From contig JAKEEN010000135.1 of the NCBI GenBank assembly GCA_022616575.1, positions 1-22,032 on the forward strand: DNA of 22,032 nt. Reading direction: 5' to 3'. Under the pieces are notes generated by a model that was not told the DNA's origin, ran no database searches, and was given only the letters and a program-made list of their open reading frames with translations. The DNA is from Flammeovirgaceae bacterium (GTDB lineage Bacteria > Bacteroidota > Bacteroidia > Cytophagales > Cyclobacteriaceae). Numbering within the stretch: position 1 is the first letter of the stretch; every line of letters starts with the position of its first letter. The position numbers were made by a program, and so were the translations under genes. Positions 1-7,752 of this stretch are shown here, piece by piece.

Positions 1-1095
1 ATTGATGGTGCTGAGGTGTATGACAACCTTGCCGAGCAAGAAAAAGATGCCACCCGCAAGCAGGTTTACGTTGATTCATTAATGATCATCTATGATTTGC
101 GTATTAAAACCTGTGGTGAAGAGGCCAACGTAACCGCCCGCAAAGCACTTTCAGCTTTCAAATTCAATATCAACACACCGAAAGGCCCAGAAGTACTTCA
201 GTTAATGGATAAGTCGTTCGAACTGAATGGCAACAGTGTAATGGATGGTTCTATAGTGCCTTACATGCAAACCGTAAGGCTGAACTTCTTAAAATTTAAA
301 AACCTGACTGAAGATCAGATTTTTGATCGCTACGATCGCATCCAGAATGTGTTAGATGCTAAAATCAAAAAAGCGCTAAGCGAAGGCAAGCCAACCGACA
401 AGTACAAGAAAATGAAGGATGATGTGGATGCCATTCTTGTAACTCTGGTAAAGGTTGATTGTAACTTCGTAAAAAAGAACCTGGAGCCTAAATTCAGAAA
501 GACCCCTTCTGATATTGGTCTTGCAAAGAAAATCTTCTACTTCATGTTGAAAGACAACTGTACCGATGACCCGCTTTGGTTAGAAACCGGTGAGGCCATT
601 CACAAAGTAGAACCTGACTTTGGTCTGATCAAAAACCTGGGCGTGAAATACATGAGTAAAGAGCAGTTCGACAAAGCACAGGCAAGTTTTGAGGAGGCTC
701 AAAAACTGGCGACTGAACCCAGCGATAAAGCAGATATAAGCATCTATCTGGGTGGTCTGGAGGCAAAAAAGGGTAACAAAGCCGGTGCCCGCCAATTATA
801 TAGACAAGCCCTTGAGTTTGATGGTAATAAGAAAGAGGCCCTTGAAAAAATTGGTGATTTGTACTACAACAGCTTTGCTGACTGCAAGAAAGAACAAAAC
901 ATGGCTGATGACAGGGCTGTTTACCTAATTGCTTACGACTACTATGCTAAAGCAGGAGAGGGTAAGAAAATGCAGGCTGCCAAGGAACAGTTCCCTTCAA
1001 AAGAAGAAATATTCCTGGTGAACTACCAGGCCGGTCAAAGCATTCGTGTTGGTTGCTGGATTGGTGAGTCAACCACCGTGCGCACCCGCGACTAA
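1..1095 (+). CDS. TPR-repeat protein, 5'-truncated by window edge
   Basis: The reading frame is open from base 1, so the gene begins upstream of the window; the GTG at 16 is internal. 364 residues are visible. The last third contains tetratricopeptide-like helical pairs (roughly residues 210-295, with KEQFDKAQASFEEAQKLA, then an ARQLYRQALEFDGNKKEALE-type unit), which normally bind protein partners. The rest is rich in Lys and Asp and predicted helical; no catalytic motif is visible. The signal peptide, if any, lies outside. It is followed by a clear terminator and then by lptC. From memory, relatives carry a TPR protein of this kind next to lptC, which suggests an envelope or periplasmic role, but that is inference. 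The exact function is unknown. Confidence 0.85.
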   Translation: MDGAEVYDNLAEQEKDATRKQVYVDSLMIIYDLRIKTCGEEANVTARKALSAFKFNINTPKGPEVLQLMDKSFELNGNSVMDGSIVPYMQTVRLNFLKFKNLTEDQIFDRYDRIQNVLDAKIKKALSEGKPTDKYKKMKDDVDAILVTLVKVDCNFVKKNLEPKFRKTPSDIGLAKKIFYFMLKDNCTDDPLWLETGEAIHKVEPDFGLIKNLGVKYMSKEQFDKAQASFEEAQKLATEPSDKADISIYLGGLEAKKGNKAGARQLYRQALEFDGNKKEALEKIGDLYYNSFADCKKEQNMADDRAVYLIAYDYYAKAGEGKKMQAAKEQFPSKEEIFLVNYQAGQSIRVGCWIGESTTVRTRD

Positions 1096-1115
1096 GAGAT
1101 AAAAATTGTAACTTC

Positions 1116-1143
1116 AAAGGCCATAGCAATATGGCCTTTTTAA
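1116..1143 (+). terminator. Intrinsic terminator after the TPR gene
   Basis: A perfect 10-bp stem (AAAGGCCATA / TATGGCCTTT) closes a GCAA tetraloop at 1126-1129 and runs into a T-rich tail (TTTTTAATT). It lies 21 bp after the stop codon, so it should end the upstream transcript before lptC. The A-rich left arm would also give it some activity in the other direction. Confidence 0.85.
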
Positions 1144-1179
1144 TTATCCCGTTTCGAATAGCTGAAATGAGTCGCTACC

Positions 1180-1695
1180 ATGCATAAGATATTCTTTCTC
1201 TTTCTTTTGGCTATTATGGCCTGTGGCAAACCTGAAATCACAGGCCCGCTAGTGTATGAAGGTCCGCTGCGCCAGGGAGAAAAAGTGGAACTTTATTATA
1301 GTGAAAATGAGCGCGTTAAAGTGAAGATGAGCGCAGATTTACTGAATGAATTCCAAAATGGCGATCAGGAATATCCAAAGGGCATTTACCTCGAGTTTTA
1401 TAATGAATTCGGGAGATTAAACTCAACGCTTCGGGCCAACTATGCCTACTTCTACAAAAAAGATAATAAATGGAAGGGACAAGGCGATGTAGAAGTAAAA
1501 AACACAGAAAAAAACGAGCAGCTCAACACAGAAGAATTGTTCTGGATGCCCGCCACAAAGAAAATCTTTACAGAAAGCTTCGTTACTATCCGTCAACAAA
1601 GCGATGTCATCTACGGGCAGGGACTTGAAGCACTTGAAGACCTCTCTGATTACAAAATCAAAAATCCTACTGGCGAATTGTCAGTTGAAGAGTAA
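1180..1695 (+). CDS. lptC: LptC-like LPS export lipoprotein
   Basis: 171 residues. LptC is the periplasmic partner of the LptB2FG transporter and passes lipopolysaccharide to LptA. The N-terminus is a lipoprotein signal: hydrophobic residues 4-13 followed by IMAC, with Cys15 as the likely lipidated residue. E. coli LptC instead uses a transmembrane anchor. The remainder has the beta-strand-rich pattern of the family (LYYSENERVKVKMSADLL, YLEFYNEFGRLNSTLRANYA, GDVEVKNTEKNEQLNTEELFW, then a FVTIRQQSDVIYGQGLEA segment). The repeated alternation of short beta strands with 'A-Y' and 'L-T-E-L-W' motifs is the LptA/LptC jelly-roll signature. It sits 84 bp after the TPR gene, behind a terminator, so it needs its own promoter, which I could not pick out. 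It is followed after 32 bp by a small membrane protein. Confidence 0.85.
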   Translation: MHKIFFLFLLAIMACGKPEITGPLVYEGPLRQGEKVELYYSENERVKVKMSADLLNEFQNGDQEYPKGIYLEFYNEFGRLNSTLRANYAYFYKKDNKWKGQGDVEVKNTEKNEQLNTEELFWMPATKKIFTESFVTIRQQSDVIYGQGLEALEDLSDYKIKNPTGELSVEE

Positions 1696-1727
1696 AAATA
1701 CACTTCGTAAATCGTCCTTCTCCCAAC

Positions 1728-1883
1728 ATGAAACTCACTGACGTTCTTCTCCTTTCGCTATCGGTCGCTTTCCTGATTATTGGCATCCATCAAATGATAA
1801 CGGTTGGTATTGGCCATGCTTATTGGATCATCATGCTTTCCTTATTGGTATTTTTTCTGTATAACCTCAGAAAAAAGCGGTAA
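1728..1883 (+). CDS. Small two-helix membrane protein
   Basis: This 51-residue ORF is short but convincing. It begins with ATG 32 bp after the lptC stop and encodes two hydrophobic stretches, about residues 6-23 (DVLLLSLSVAFLIIGIHQM) and 32-46 (YWIIMLSLLVFFLYN), then ends in a positively charged tail (LRKKR) that would stay in the cytoplasm. I do not recognise a named family. From memory, Cytophagales genomes often carry a small membrane ORF immediately after lptC, so it is probably real and co-transcribed with lptC. Function unknown. Confidence 0.65.
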   Translation: MKLTDVLLLSLSVAFLIIGIHQMITVGIGHAYWIIMLSLLVFFLYNLRKKR

Positions 1884-2080
1884 GACTCTCTGCAACTAGC
1901 TGATTATCAGCAAAAATAAATACAGGTTTTTTTGAGGTCTTAATTTTTCAAATCCACAAAAAGAGGGTCAAACCCTGACGAAATTTTGTGTTTATCTGGG
2001 TTTACCCCCGGTGTGCCATTATCCATTCTGAATTACCTAAAATAAATTAGCCAAGAATGGCACCATCGGCCTTGGCAGGT
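1884..2080. other. Spacer between the small membrane gene and the PPIase promoter
   Basis: I see no ORF here. There are several small palindromes: GCTGA-TTA-TCAGC at 1899-1911 (no T-tract after it on the + strand), AGGGT-CAA-ACCCT at 1964-1976, GGG-TTTA-CCC at 1998-2007, and a wider pair CCATTCT (2023-2029) / AGAATGG (2054-2060). None is a standard terminator; the last pair lies just upstream of the PPIase promoter and could be an operator. Confidence 0.35.
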
Positions 2081-2110
2081 TTTGCCGTTGCAAAATCTGG
2101 GTTAAATTTG
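2081..2110 (+). promoter_or_regulatory. Bacteroidota-type promoter of the PPIase gene
   Basis: A TTTG at 2081-2084 is followed after 18 bp by TAAATTTG at 2103-2110, which matches the TAnnTTTG -7 consensus exactly. Transcription should begin near 2117, leaving a leader of about 15 nt before the ATG at 2133. Confidence 0.65.
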
Positions 2111-2132
2111 CGGTCTTTAAAAATTTTAAACT

Positions 2133-4232
2133 ATGGCGTTGATTGGCACGTTGCGCAACAGAATGGGCACTTGGGTTGTGGTGTTTGTATTTGTTGCTAT
2201 TGCATCCTTTGTTTTAAGTGATCTTTTAGGAAATAACTCTGTTCTTTTCGGAAACGATAATGTGGTGGGCGAAATCGGTAACCACACAGTCACTTTAGAA
2301 GAATTTCAAAATGCGGTAAAAGAAAGAGAAGCAAACTACTTTCTGAACACCAACCGCGAAGCAACTGAAAATGAAATGCCAGGTTTGCGTCAACAGGCAT
2401 GGGATCTCCTCATTGCTAAATATGCCATTCAAACTGAATATTCAAAAGTTGGAATTGAAGTACCTACTGATGAAGTAACTGATATGTTGTGGGGCAAAAA
2501 TGTGGATGCTGGTGTAAAACAGGCATTCACAAATCCTGAGACAGGTGCATTTGAAAAAGACAGGGTACTTGCTTATATGAACCAGTTAAAAACAATGCCT
2601 GAAACTTCAGAGCCTCGCATTCGCTGGGAGTTGTTTCAGCGTGACCTTCGCCCTTCCCGCGAGCGTATCAAGTACGAAAACCTGCTGGTGAAAACTGCCT
2701 ACGTTACCGCTGCAGAGGCTGAACGCGATTACCATTTGCAAAATGATGTAGCTGAAGTTAAATATTTGTATGTGCCTTATTTCGCCATCAGCGACTCAGC
2801 TGCCACGGTGAGCGATTCTGATCTAAAAGCTTATTACAACAAAAACAAAGAACGCTATAAAACCGAGCAAAGCAGAGATATTAAATATGTCCGTTTCCCG
2901 GTTGTGGCGTCTGCAGATGATACGGCCTCGGTACAAGAAGAAATCAGACGATTAAAAGTTGATCTTCAGGCAGCACAAGACGATTCAACTTTTGCTGTTA
3001 TTAACTCAGACAATGCGGGGGCATATGAAAAATATACATCTGCCACGTTGCCTGCCTTTGTTCCCAAAGACAGCTTGTTTGTTGGTAATGTGATCGGACC
3101 GATTCAAATGGGGCCTAAGTTCACAATCGCCAAGGTTTCGAAAATGGTGAAGGACACAGTGTTTAGTGCCAAAGCAAGCCACATCCTCATCAAGTGGGAT
3201 GATGATACCGATGTTGCAAAAAAAGCCGCTAAAGAAAAAGCGAGGGGTATTTTAAAAGAAATCAAAGCTGGTGCTTCGTTCGCAGCAAAAGCAAGTGAAC
3301 ATGGCACTGACGGAACGGCCTCACGTGGCGGAGACCTGGGTTGGTTTAGTACCGGTCAAATGGTGAAGCCTTTCGAAAAAGCAGTTTTTGATGCTACCCG
3401 AACTGGCATACTCAATGATGTTGTAGAAACCGAATTCGGTTACCACATTATTGATGTAACCAATACAAAAGAAAACAATGCCTACTATATCTCGGTAATC
3501 GAGCGCACCATCACTGCAGGTGATGCCTCAATCAATGAAGCATTGCGAAAGGCTGAATCATTTGCAGGAAGCGTTACCAATGAAGCCGATTTTACAGAGA
3601 ATGCAGGACAAGAGGGGCTCTCATTATTAGAAGGAAAAAATATTGGCACTAGCGACATGCGCATTGGCGTTTTGGGTGATGCCCGCCAGGTTGTTATGTG
3701 GTTATTCCGTGAGGCCGAGAAAGGAAAGATATCTGAGGTTTTTGACCTGCAAGATGAGTACGTAGTGGCCGTAATGACGGGTGAAGTTGAGAAGGGATAT
3801 AAATCACTGGATGCCGTTAAGGATGAAATCACTCCTGCTGTTCGCAACGAAGTGAAAGGACGCATGATCATTGAAAAGCTTTCAGGCCAGGGTTCATTAG
3901 AAGATCTTGCTAAAGGATTTGGAAATGATGCCAGCGTATATTCCAGCAGCGATTTGAAAATGAATTCTAACTCAATACAAGGCGCAGGCTTCGACCCTCA
4001 GGTCGTGGGTTTAGCATTTTCATTGGATAATGGAAAGAGAAGCAGCCCTTTTGCGGGCGAAAATGGAGTTGTTGTGATTGAAATGCAGAATAAAACAATT
4101 GCTCCTGCTGTTGGTGATTACGCAGTGTATAAAGCACAACTTGAACAAAGCGCCAGAAACAGAAGCTTCAATATTGCTGAGGCCATCAAGGATAAAGCGG
4201 GCATCGAAGACAAGCGTTATAAGTTTTATTAA
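2133..4232 (+). CDS. Membrane-anchored SurA/PpiD-type peptidyl-prolyl isomerase
   Basis: 699 residues. It should catalyse cis-trans isomerisation of prolyl bonds and act as a chaperone for exported proteins on the periplasmic face of the inner membrane. Residues 1-11 are short and basic and 12-30 form one membrane helix (VVVFVFVAIASFVLSDLL), the N-in topology of PpiD. A SurA_N-like helical chaperone region follows (about 40-200). The parvulin (PpiC) domain is at about 347-442, with the opening SHILIKW, the central GGDLGWFSTGQMVKPFEKAVF and the closing TEFGYHIIDV. The C-terminal ~250 residues form a further substrate-binding region without a second clear parvulin motif. It has its own promoter and a strong terminator. 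It is longer than E. coli PpiD (623 aa), as in other Bacteroidota. Confidence 0.88.
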   Translation: MALIGTLRNRMGTWVVVFVFVAIASFVLSDLLGNNSVLFGNDNVVGEIGNHTVTLEEFQNAVKEREANYFLNTNREATENEMPGLRQQAWDLLIAKYAIQTEYSKVGIEVPTDEVTDMLWGKNVDAGVKQAFTNPETGAFEKDRVLAYMNQLKTMPETSEPRIRWELFQRDLRPSRERIKYENLLVKTAYVTAAEAERDYHLQNDVAEVKYLYVPYFAISDSAATVSDSDLKAYYNKNKERYKTEQSRDIKYVRFPVVASADDTASVQEEIRRLKVDLQAAQDDSTFAVINSDNAGAYEKYTSATLPAFVPKDSLFVGNVIGPIQMGPKFTIAKVSKMVKDTVFSAKASHILIKWDDDTDVAKKAAKEKARGILKEIKAGASFAAKASEHGTDGTASRGGDLGWFSTGQMVKPFEKAVFDATRTGILNDVVETEFGYHIIDVTNTKENNAYYISVIERTITAGDASINEALRKAESFAGSVTNEADFTENAGQEGLSLLEGKNIGTSDMRIGVLGDARQVVMWLFREAEKGKISEVFDLQDEYVVAVMTGEVEKGYKSLDAVKDEITPAVRNEVKGRMIIEKLSGQGSLEDLAKGFGNDASVYSSSDLKMNSNSIQGAGFDPQVVGLAFSLDNGKRSSPFAGENGVVVIEMQNKTIAPAVGDYAVYKAQLEQSARNRSFNIAEAIKDKAGIEDKRYKFY

Positions 4233-4249
4233 CAGGTTTTAATAATCAT

Positions 4250-4289
4250 GGGCTGCTTTAGCAAGAAACTAAAGCAGCCCTTATCTTTT
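4250..4289 (+). terminator. Strong intrinsic terminator of the PPIase gene
   Basis: A perfect 12-bp stem (GGGCTGCTTTAG at 4250-4261, CTAAAGCAGCCC at 4269-4280) closes a 7-nt loop and is followed by TTATCTTTT. It starts 17 bp after the PPIase stop and ends directly at the ATG (4290) of the next gene. Confidence 0.9.
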
Positions 4290-4553
4290 ATGGAACAAGC
4301 GTGGGCCATATCCTTACGGGAAAAATTAGATAACCACTACCGGTGGCCTGCTGTTTATACTTTTAAATTTATCGTACCGAAGGGAAAGGAGCATTTGGTC
4401 AAGAATCTGTTCCCAAACAGTGCGACAAAAGAAAAACTCTCGGCTAACGGAAATTACATCAGCATTACGGCCAATATTCCGGTTGCTTCAGCCGATGACG
4501 TGATCATCATCTACGAACAAGCTCACTTTATCGAAGGCATTATTGCCCTTTAA
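4290..4553 (+). CDS. DUF493 (YbeD-like) family protein
   Basis: 87 residues from the ATG at 4290. A longer in-frame start at 4248 exists, but its 14 extra codons are encoded by the terminator hairpin of the upstream gene, so I reject it. The sequence fits the DUF493/YbeD family (ferredoxin-like alpha-beta fold, cytoplasmic): KLDNHYRWPAVYTFKFIVP, then a helix KEHLVKNLF, strands NYISITANIPVASADDVIIIYEQ and a closing helix. E. coli YbeD lies beside lipB, but no lipoate gene is seen here. How it is transcribed is unclear, since the terminator touches the start codon; read-through or a promoter inside the PPIase 3' end is needed. The biochemical role of the family is not established. Confidence 0.8.
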   Translation: MEQAWAISLREKLDNHYRWPAVYTFKFIVPKGKEHLVKNLFPNSATKEKLSANGNYISITANIPVASADDVIIIYEQAHFIEGIIAL

Positions 4554-4641
4554 GATGCTGATTTTAAGTCGTCAGCTGATTGCTTAGCTAAAAATACAGA
4601 CGGATAATGTTCCAAAACAGTTAACTTCACTAAAAAAAGTT

Positions 4642-4869
4642 ATGTGGAAAGAAGAAAATAACAAGCTCACCAAAAGCTTTGTGTTCAAAGACTTTACACA
4701 AGCTTTCGGTTTCATGACCAAGGTGGCACTCATTGCCGAAAAGATGGATCATCATCCCACGTGGACAAACACGTGGAATAGAGTAAACATCGAACTCAGC
4801 ACACACGATGCAGGCAATATCGTGACTGACAAAGACAGGGTTCTCGCCAAAGCCATTGATTCACTTTAA
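4642..4869 (+). CDS. 4a-hydroxytetrahydrobiopterin dehydratase (short form)
   Basis: 75 residues. The family (PCD/DCoH, PhhB in Pseudomonas) dehydrates 4a-carbinolamine tetrahydropterin so the cofactor of aromatic amino-acid hydroxylases can be recycled; some members serve molybdopterin metabolism. The active-site signature is intact: [11 protein letters not shown] at residues 33-43, with His37-His38-Pro39 and Trp41, followed by [18 protein letters not shown], which provides the conserved Asp and the terminal helix DRVLAKAID. The protein is shorter than the ~100-residue classical enzymes because the N-terminal segment is missing; similar short forms occur in Bacteroidota. An aromatic hydroxylase partner is not in the window. 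The 88-bp gap upstream contains no terminator, so it may be co-transcribed with the DUF493 gene. Confidence 0.85.
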   Translation: MWKEENNKLTKSFVFKDFTQAFGFMTKVALIAEKMDHHPTWTNTWNRVNIELSTHDAGNIVTDKDRVLAKAIDSL

Positions 4870-4887
4870 CTCCTTCCAGCAGAGTGG

Positions 4888-4917
4888 TTGGGGGTGGGTA
4901 AAATCTGCTTTACTTTG
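4888..4917 (+). promoter_or_regulatory. Candidate rsmI promoter with almost no leader
   Basis: TTG at 4888-4890 is followed after about 19 bp by TTACTTTG (4910-4917), one base from TAnnTTTG. The ATG of rsmI is at 4923, so the expected start of transcription is at or within a few bases of the start codon. Confidence 0.45.
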
Positions 4918-4922
4918 TACGC

Positions 4923-5597
4923 ATGACCTCATTATACCTTGTCCCTACACCTATCGGAAACCTGGGTGATATCACCCTTCGGGCTATTGAAGTTTTAAAA
5001 TCAGTTGATATAATCCTTGCGGAAGACACGCGCACTTCGGGCTTTCTTCTCAAACATTTTAGTATTGATAGACCGCTAAAAAGTTTTCACAATTTTAATG
5101 AACATCGGGTGGTTGATGGCCTCATCAAAAAAATGAAAGATGGAACCGTGATGGCGCTGGTGTCTGATGCAGGCACTCCGGGTATTTCAGATCCGGGTTT
5201 CTTAATTGCACGGGCTACTATTCAGGCGGGCTTGCAAATTGAATGTTTACCGGGACCAACTGCTTTTGTTCCGGCTTTGTTAAAATCAGGATTACCTGCT
5301 GCGCGGTTTGTTTTTGAAGGATTTCTTCCACATAAAAAAGGACGGCAAACCTTGCTCAAGAAATTAGCCGAAGAAGAACGAACCATTATTTTGTACGAAT
5401 CGCCTCACCGATTGGTAAAAACACTTGAGCAACTGAAAGAATTTTTCGGACCTGAAAGGGAGGTCTCAATTTCCCGTGAGCTCACCAAAAAATTTGAAGA
5501 AACGATTAACGGCACTGTTGAAGAAGCATTAAACCATTTCATACAAAAAGAAGTGAAGGGCGAAATTGTCATGATTATTGCCGGCAAACCCGAATAA
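4923..5597 (+). CDS. rsmI: 16S rRNA (cytidine1402-2'-O)-methyltransferase
   Basis: 224 residues. RsmI is a cytoplasmic SAM-dependent enzyme that 2'-O-methylates C1402 in the P-site region of 16S rRNA. Family motifs are clear: LYLVPTPIGNLGDITLRA at 4-21, AEDTRTSGFLLKHF at 33-46, the SAM-binding VSDAGTPGISDPG at 80-92, CLPGPTAFVPAL at 108-119 and GFLPHKKGRQ at 133-142. The C-terminal domain has ILYESPHRLVKTLEQL and SISRELTKKFEE, both typical of RsmI. At 224 residues it lacks the extra C-terminal extension of E. coli RsmI (286 aa), like the shorter Bacteroidota versions. It opens a translation-related stretch (trmD and rplS lie downstream), with the phosphatase gene between. Confidence 0.93.
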   Translation: MTSLYLVPTPIGNLGDITLRAIEVLKSVDIILAEDTRTSGFLLKHFSIDRPLKSFHNFNEHRVVDGLIKKMKDGTVMALVSDAGTPGISDPGFLIARATIQAGLQIECLPGPTAFVPALLKSGLPAARFVFEGFLPHKKGRQTLLKKLAEEERTIILYESPHRLVKTLEQLKEFFGPEREVSISRELTKKFEETINGTVEEALNHFIQKEVKGEIVMIIAGKPE

Positions 5598-5672
5598 TTC
5601 TTATTCAAAATTAATTATAAACCTATAGCTGCTTCCAGGCGTTGATGGTATATTCAGGCACGCAATCGAACT

Positions 5673-6464
5673 ATGGTACAGCTTGCACAAGTAGAAAAAG
5701 AAGCAATTGAAATTTGTAAAGAGGTAGGGCATTTCATTCATACAGAAGGCTCTAATTTTGATCGTTCAAGAATTGAGCAAAAAGAAAGTTTCAATAACCT
5801 GGTTTCTTATGTCGATAAAGAAGCCGAACTCCGCCTGGTTACAGCATTAGAAAAAATAATTCCAGGCAGTAGTTTTCTTACCGAAGAAGGAACCGGAAAA
5901 ACTTCATCATCCGAATATCAATGGATTATCGACCCGCTTGATGGAACTACTAATTTCTTACACAGCCTTCCTGTTTTTGCAGTGAGTGTGGCGCTTACTT
6001 ATCAGCACAAAACGGTGATGGGAATTGTTTATGAAGTAAATCGCGATGAGTGTTTTCATTCTTCAGGCAATATAGCATTTTGTAACAGCCGCGAGATTAA
6101 AGTATCAGCAGTTACACAACTTAATGAGAGCTTATTGGCCACCGGGTTTCCTTATACACACTTCACCCAGAAAGATGCCTATATGAGTATCATTAAAGAT
6201 TTTCTCGACAAAAGTCATGGCATCAGAAGATTGGGAAGTGCGGCTGTTGATCTTGCTTACGTAGCCTGTGGAAGACTGGAAGGTTTTTTTGAATACAATC
6301 TGAATCCGTGGGATGTAGCGGCCGGTGCTTTCATCGTTCAGCAAGCAGGAGGCGTTGTTACTGATTTTAAGGGAGGCAATGATTTCCTTTTTGGCGGTGA
6401 ACTCTGTGCAGGCTGTGGTGTACATCAGGATATGTTAGAGGTAATTTCGAATCGCTGGAAATAA
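5673..6464 (+). CDS. Inositol-1-monophosphatase family protein
   Basis: 263 residues, the usual length of SuhB/IMPase. The enzymes are Mg2+-dependent, Li+-sensitive phosphatases that release phosphate from inositol phosphates or related sugar phosphates. The metal-binding signatures are all present: TEEG at 70-73 (Glu71/72), [10 protein letters not shown] at 86-95 (Asp87, Asp90) and [17 protein letters not shown] at 211-227 (Asp214). [21 protein letters not shown] at 185-205 is also typical. The substrate cannot be told from sequence. E. coli SuhB additionally acts in rRNA antitermination with NusA/NusG, so a place beside ribosomal and rRNA-modification genes is suggestive but not proof. The 35-bp spacing to trmD suggests one transcript. 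Confidence 0.9.
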   Translation: MVQLAQVEKEAIEICKEVGHFIHTEGSNFDRSRIEQKESFNNLVSYVDKEAELRLVTALEKIIPGSSFLTEEGTGKTSSSEYQWIIDPLDGTTNFLHSLPVFAVSVALTYQHKTVMGIVYEVNRDECFHSSGNIAFCNSREIKVSAVTQLNESLLATGFPYTHFTQKDAYMSIIKDFLDKSHGIRRLGSAAVDLAYVACGRLEGFFEYNLNPWDVAAGAFIVQQAGGVVTDFKGGNDFLFGGELCAGCGVHQDMLEVISNRWK

Positions 6465-6499
6465 TCGGAGTTCATTACCTTGCCAAAGAATTTTCGCTG

Positions 6500-7177
6500 A
6501 TGCACATCTCTATAATAACTTGCCTCCCCAAACTGCTCGAGAGTCCATTTTCAGATTCTATTCTGAAGCGTGCTATTGCTAAAGGGCTGGTATCGGTTGA
6601 TGTGATTGATCTGCGGCAATACTCGACTAACAAGCATAAAACTATAGACGACTATGCCTTTGGTGGCGGTGCCGGCATGGTGATGATGGTAGAGCCCATT
6701 GATCGTTGCATTTCTGATCTCAAATCCAAAAGAGCGTATGACGAGGTTATTTATATGAGTCCGGACGGAGAAAAATTCTCGCAAGCCATTGCTAATGAAT
6801 TGAGTCTGAAGAAAAATCTGATTCTTCTCTGCGGTCATTATAAAGGTGTGGATGAACGGGTACGCGAACACCTGGTTACCCGCGAGATCAGCCTTGGTGA
6901 TTACGTACTCTCAGGCGGAGAACTGGCTGCGGCTGTAGTAGCAGATGCTGTGATCCGACTCCTTCCCGGGGTGCTTTCTGATGAGACCAGTGCCTTAAGC
7001 GACTCCTTTCAGGAAGGTTTAGTAGCACCTCCCGTTTATAGCCGCCCGGCAGAATACAAAGGGTGGAAAGTGCCCGATATTCTATTATCAGGCCATGAGG
7101 CAAAAATAGAGGCATGGAAACTCGAAAAAGCCCTTGAAAGAACCCAAAAGAGGCGACCTGATCTGTTAAAGGACTAA
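6500..7177 (+). CDS. trmD: tRNA (guanine37-N1)-methyltransferase
   Basis: 225 residues. TrmD methylates G37 next to the anticodon of certain tRNAs using SAM, which prevents +1 frameshifting, and is normally essential. It belongs to the SPOUT (trefoil-knot) superfamily. Visible motifs are [20 protein letters not shown] at the N-terminus, [17 protein letters not shown] at 50-66, the SAM-site residues [13 protein letters not shown] at 109-121, [14 protein letters not shown] at 131-144, and the catalytic region [11 protein letters not shown] (Asp near 168) followed by [12 protein letters not shown]. The C-terminal helix bundle with KRRPDLL closes the protein, as expected. The classical neighbour rplS follows; rpsP and rimM, which often precede trmD elsewhere, are absent here. 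Confidence 0.95.
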   Translation: MHISIITCLPKLLESPFSDSILKRAIAKGLVSVDVIDLRQYSTNKHKTIDDYAFGGGAGMVMMVEPIDRCISDLKSKRAYDEVIYMSPDGEKFSQAIANELSLKKNLILLCGHYKGVDERVREHLVTREISLGDYVLSGGELAAAVVADAVIRLLPGVLSDETSALSDSFQEGLVAPPVYSRPAEYKGWKVPDILLSGHEAKIEAWKLEKALERTQKRRPDLLKD

Positions 7178-7218
7178 AAACTTTAAACTCAGGCATTCCT
7201 AAATCCCGATTCTTTTCC

Positions 7219-7226
7219 TACATTTG
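7219..7226 (+). promoter_or_regulatory. rplS promoter, -7 element TACATTTG
   Basis: An exact TAnnTTTG match lies 28 bp before the rplS ATG. No good TTG is seen at -33. The following bases CAGTCC and the palindrome TTTTCGAAAA (7234-7243) recur almost unchanged before rplU, which supports a shared promoter and leader. Confidence 0.7.
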
Positions 7227-7254
7227 CAGTCCATTTTCGAAAAAACAGGCTTTT

Positions 7255-7605
7255 ATGGCTGATTTAATAAAACTTGTAGAACAGGAATACGCCAAGGCGC
7301 GTGAGTCCTTCCCAAAATTTAAGGCTGGCGATACCATCAATGTGCACGTAAAAATTGCCGAAGGTGGCAAAGAAAGAATTCAGCAGTTCCAGGGTGTGGT
7401 AATCCAGCGCAAGGGTGTTGGTAATGGCGAGTCATTCACAGTTCGTAAGATTTCCAATGGTGTTGGTGTTGAGAGAATTTTCCCTGTGGTATCTCCTACA
7501 ATCGATAAAATTGAGTTGATTAAAGTAGGTAAAGTGCGCAGAGCAAGACTTTACTACCTGAAAGGCAGACAAGGTAAAGCTGCCCGTATTAAGGAGAAAT
7601 TGTAA
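7255..7605 (+). CDS. rplS: 50S ribosomal protein L19
   Basis: 116 residues, the standard length. L19 sits at the interface of the two ribosomal subunits. The family pattern is plain: [56 protein letters not shown] and the basic C-terminal [20 protein letters not shown]. It follows trmD by 77 bp, a conserved neighbourhood, but has its own promoter and its own terminator and so can be transcribed separately. Confidence 0.98.
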   Translation: MADLIKLVEQEYAKARESFPKFKAGDTINVHVKIAEGGKERIQQFQGVVIQRKGVGNGESFTVRKISNGVGVERIFPVVSPTIDKIELIKVGKVRRARLYYLKGRQGKAARIKEKL

Positions 7606-7621
7606 GACTTAGGTTATAATA

Positions 7622-7660
7622 AAAGGCCATTTCTGAATAAGAAATGGCTTTTTTTGTTTT
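7622..7660 (+). terminator. rplS intrinsic terminator
   Basis: The stem GCCATTTCT (7626-7634) / AGAAATGGC (7640-7648), extended by A-T and G-T pairs to 7622 and 7652, closes a 5-nt loop (GAATA). It is followed by a T-rich tract to 7660. It starts 17 bp after the rplS stop. Confidence 0.88.
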
Positions 7661-7726
7661 TATTCCTACCAACTCACGCCCGATCCCTGCCCGCTATTAA
7701 CTGACAACTAAATAACTAATAACTTT

Positions 7727-7734
7727 TATATTTG
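7727..7734 (+). promoter_or_regulatory. fbaB promoter, -7 element TATATTTG
   Basis: An exact TAnnTTTG match 18 bp before the ATG at 7753. The TTG at 7732, which could be read as an upstream in-frame start, is the end of this box. No clear -33 TTG is present. The predicted leader is about 12 nt. Confidence 0.65.
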
Positions 7735-7752
7735 TCGTCCTACTTAAAAACC

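Noticed and set aside
16..18. GTG as start of the first gene
   Set aside because: The frame is open back to base 1 with no stop, so this GTG is internal to a truncated gene.
1899..1911. Hairpin GCTGA-TTA-TCAGC as terminator for lptC
   Set aside because: It is followed by A's, not T's, on the transcribed strand.
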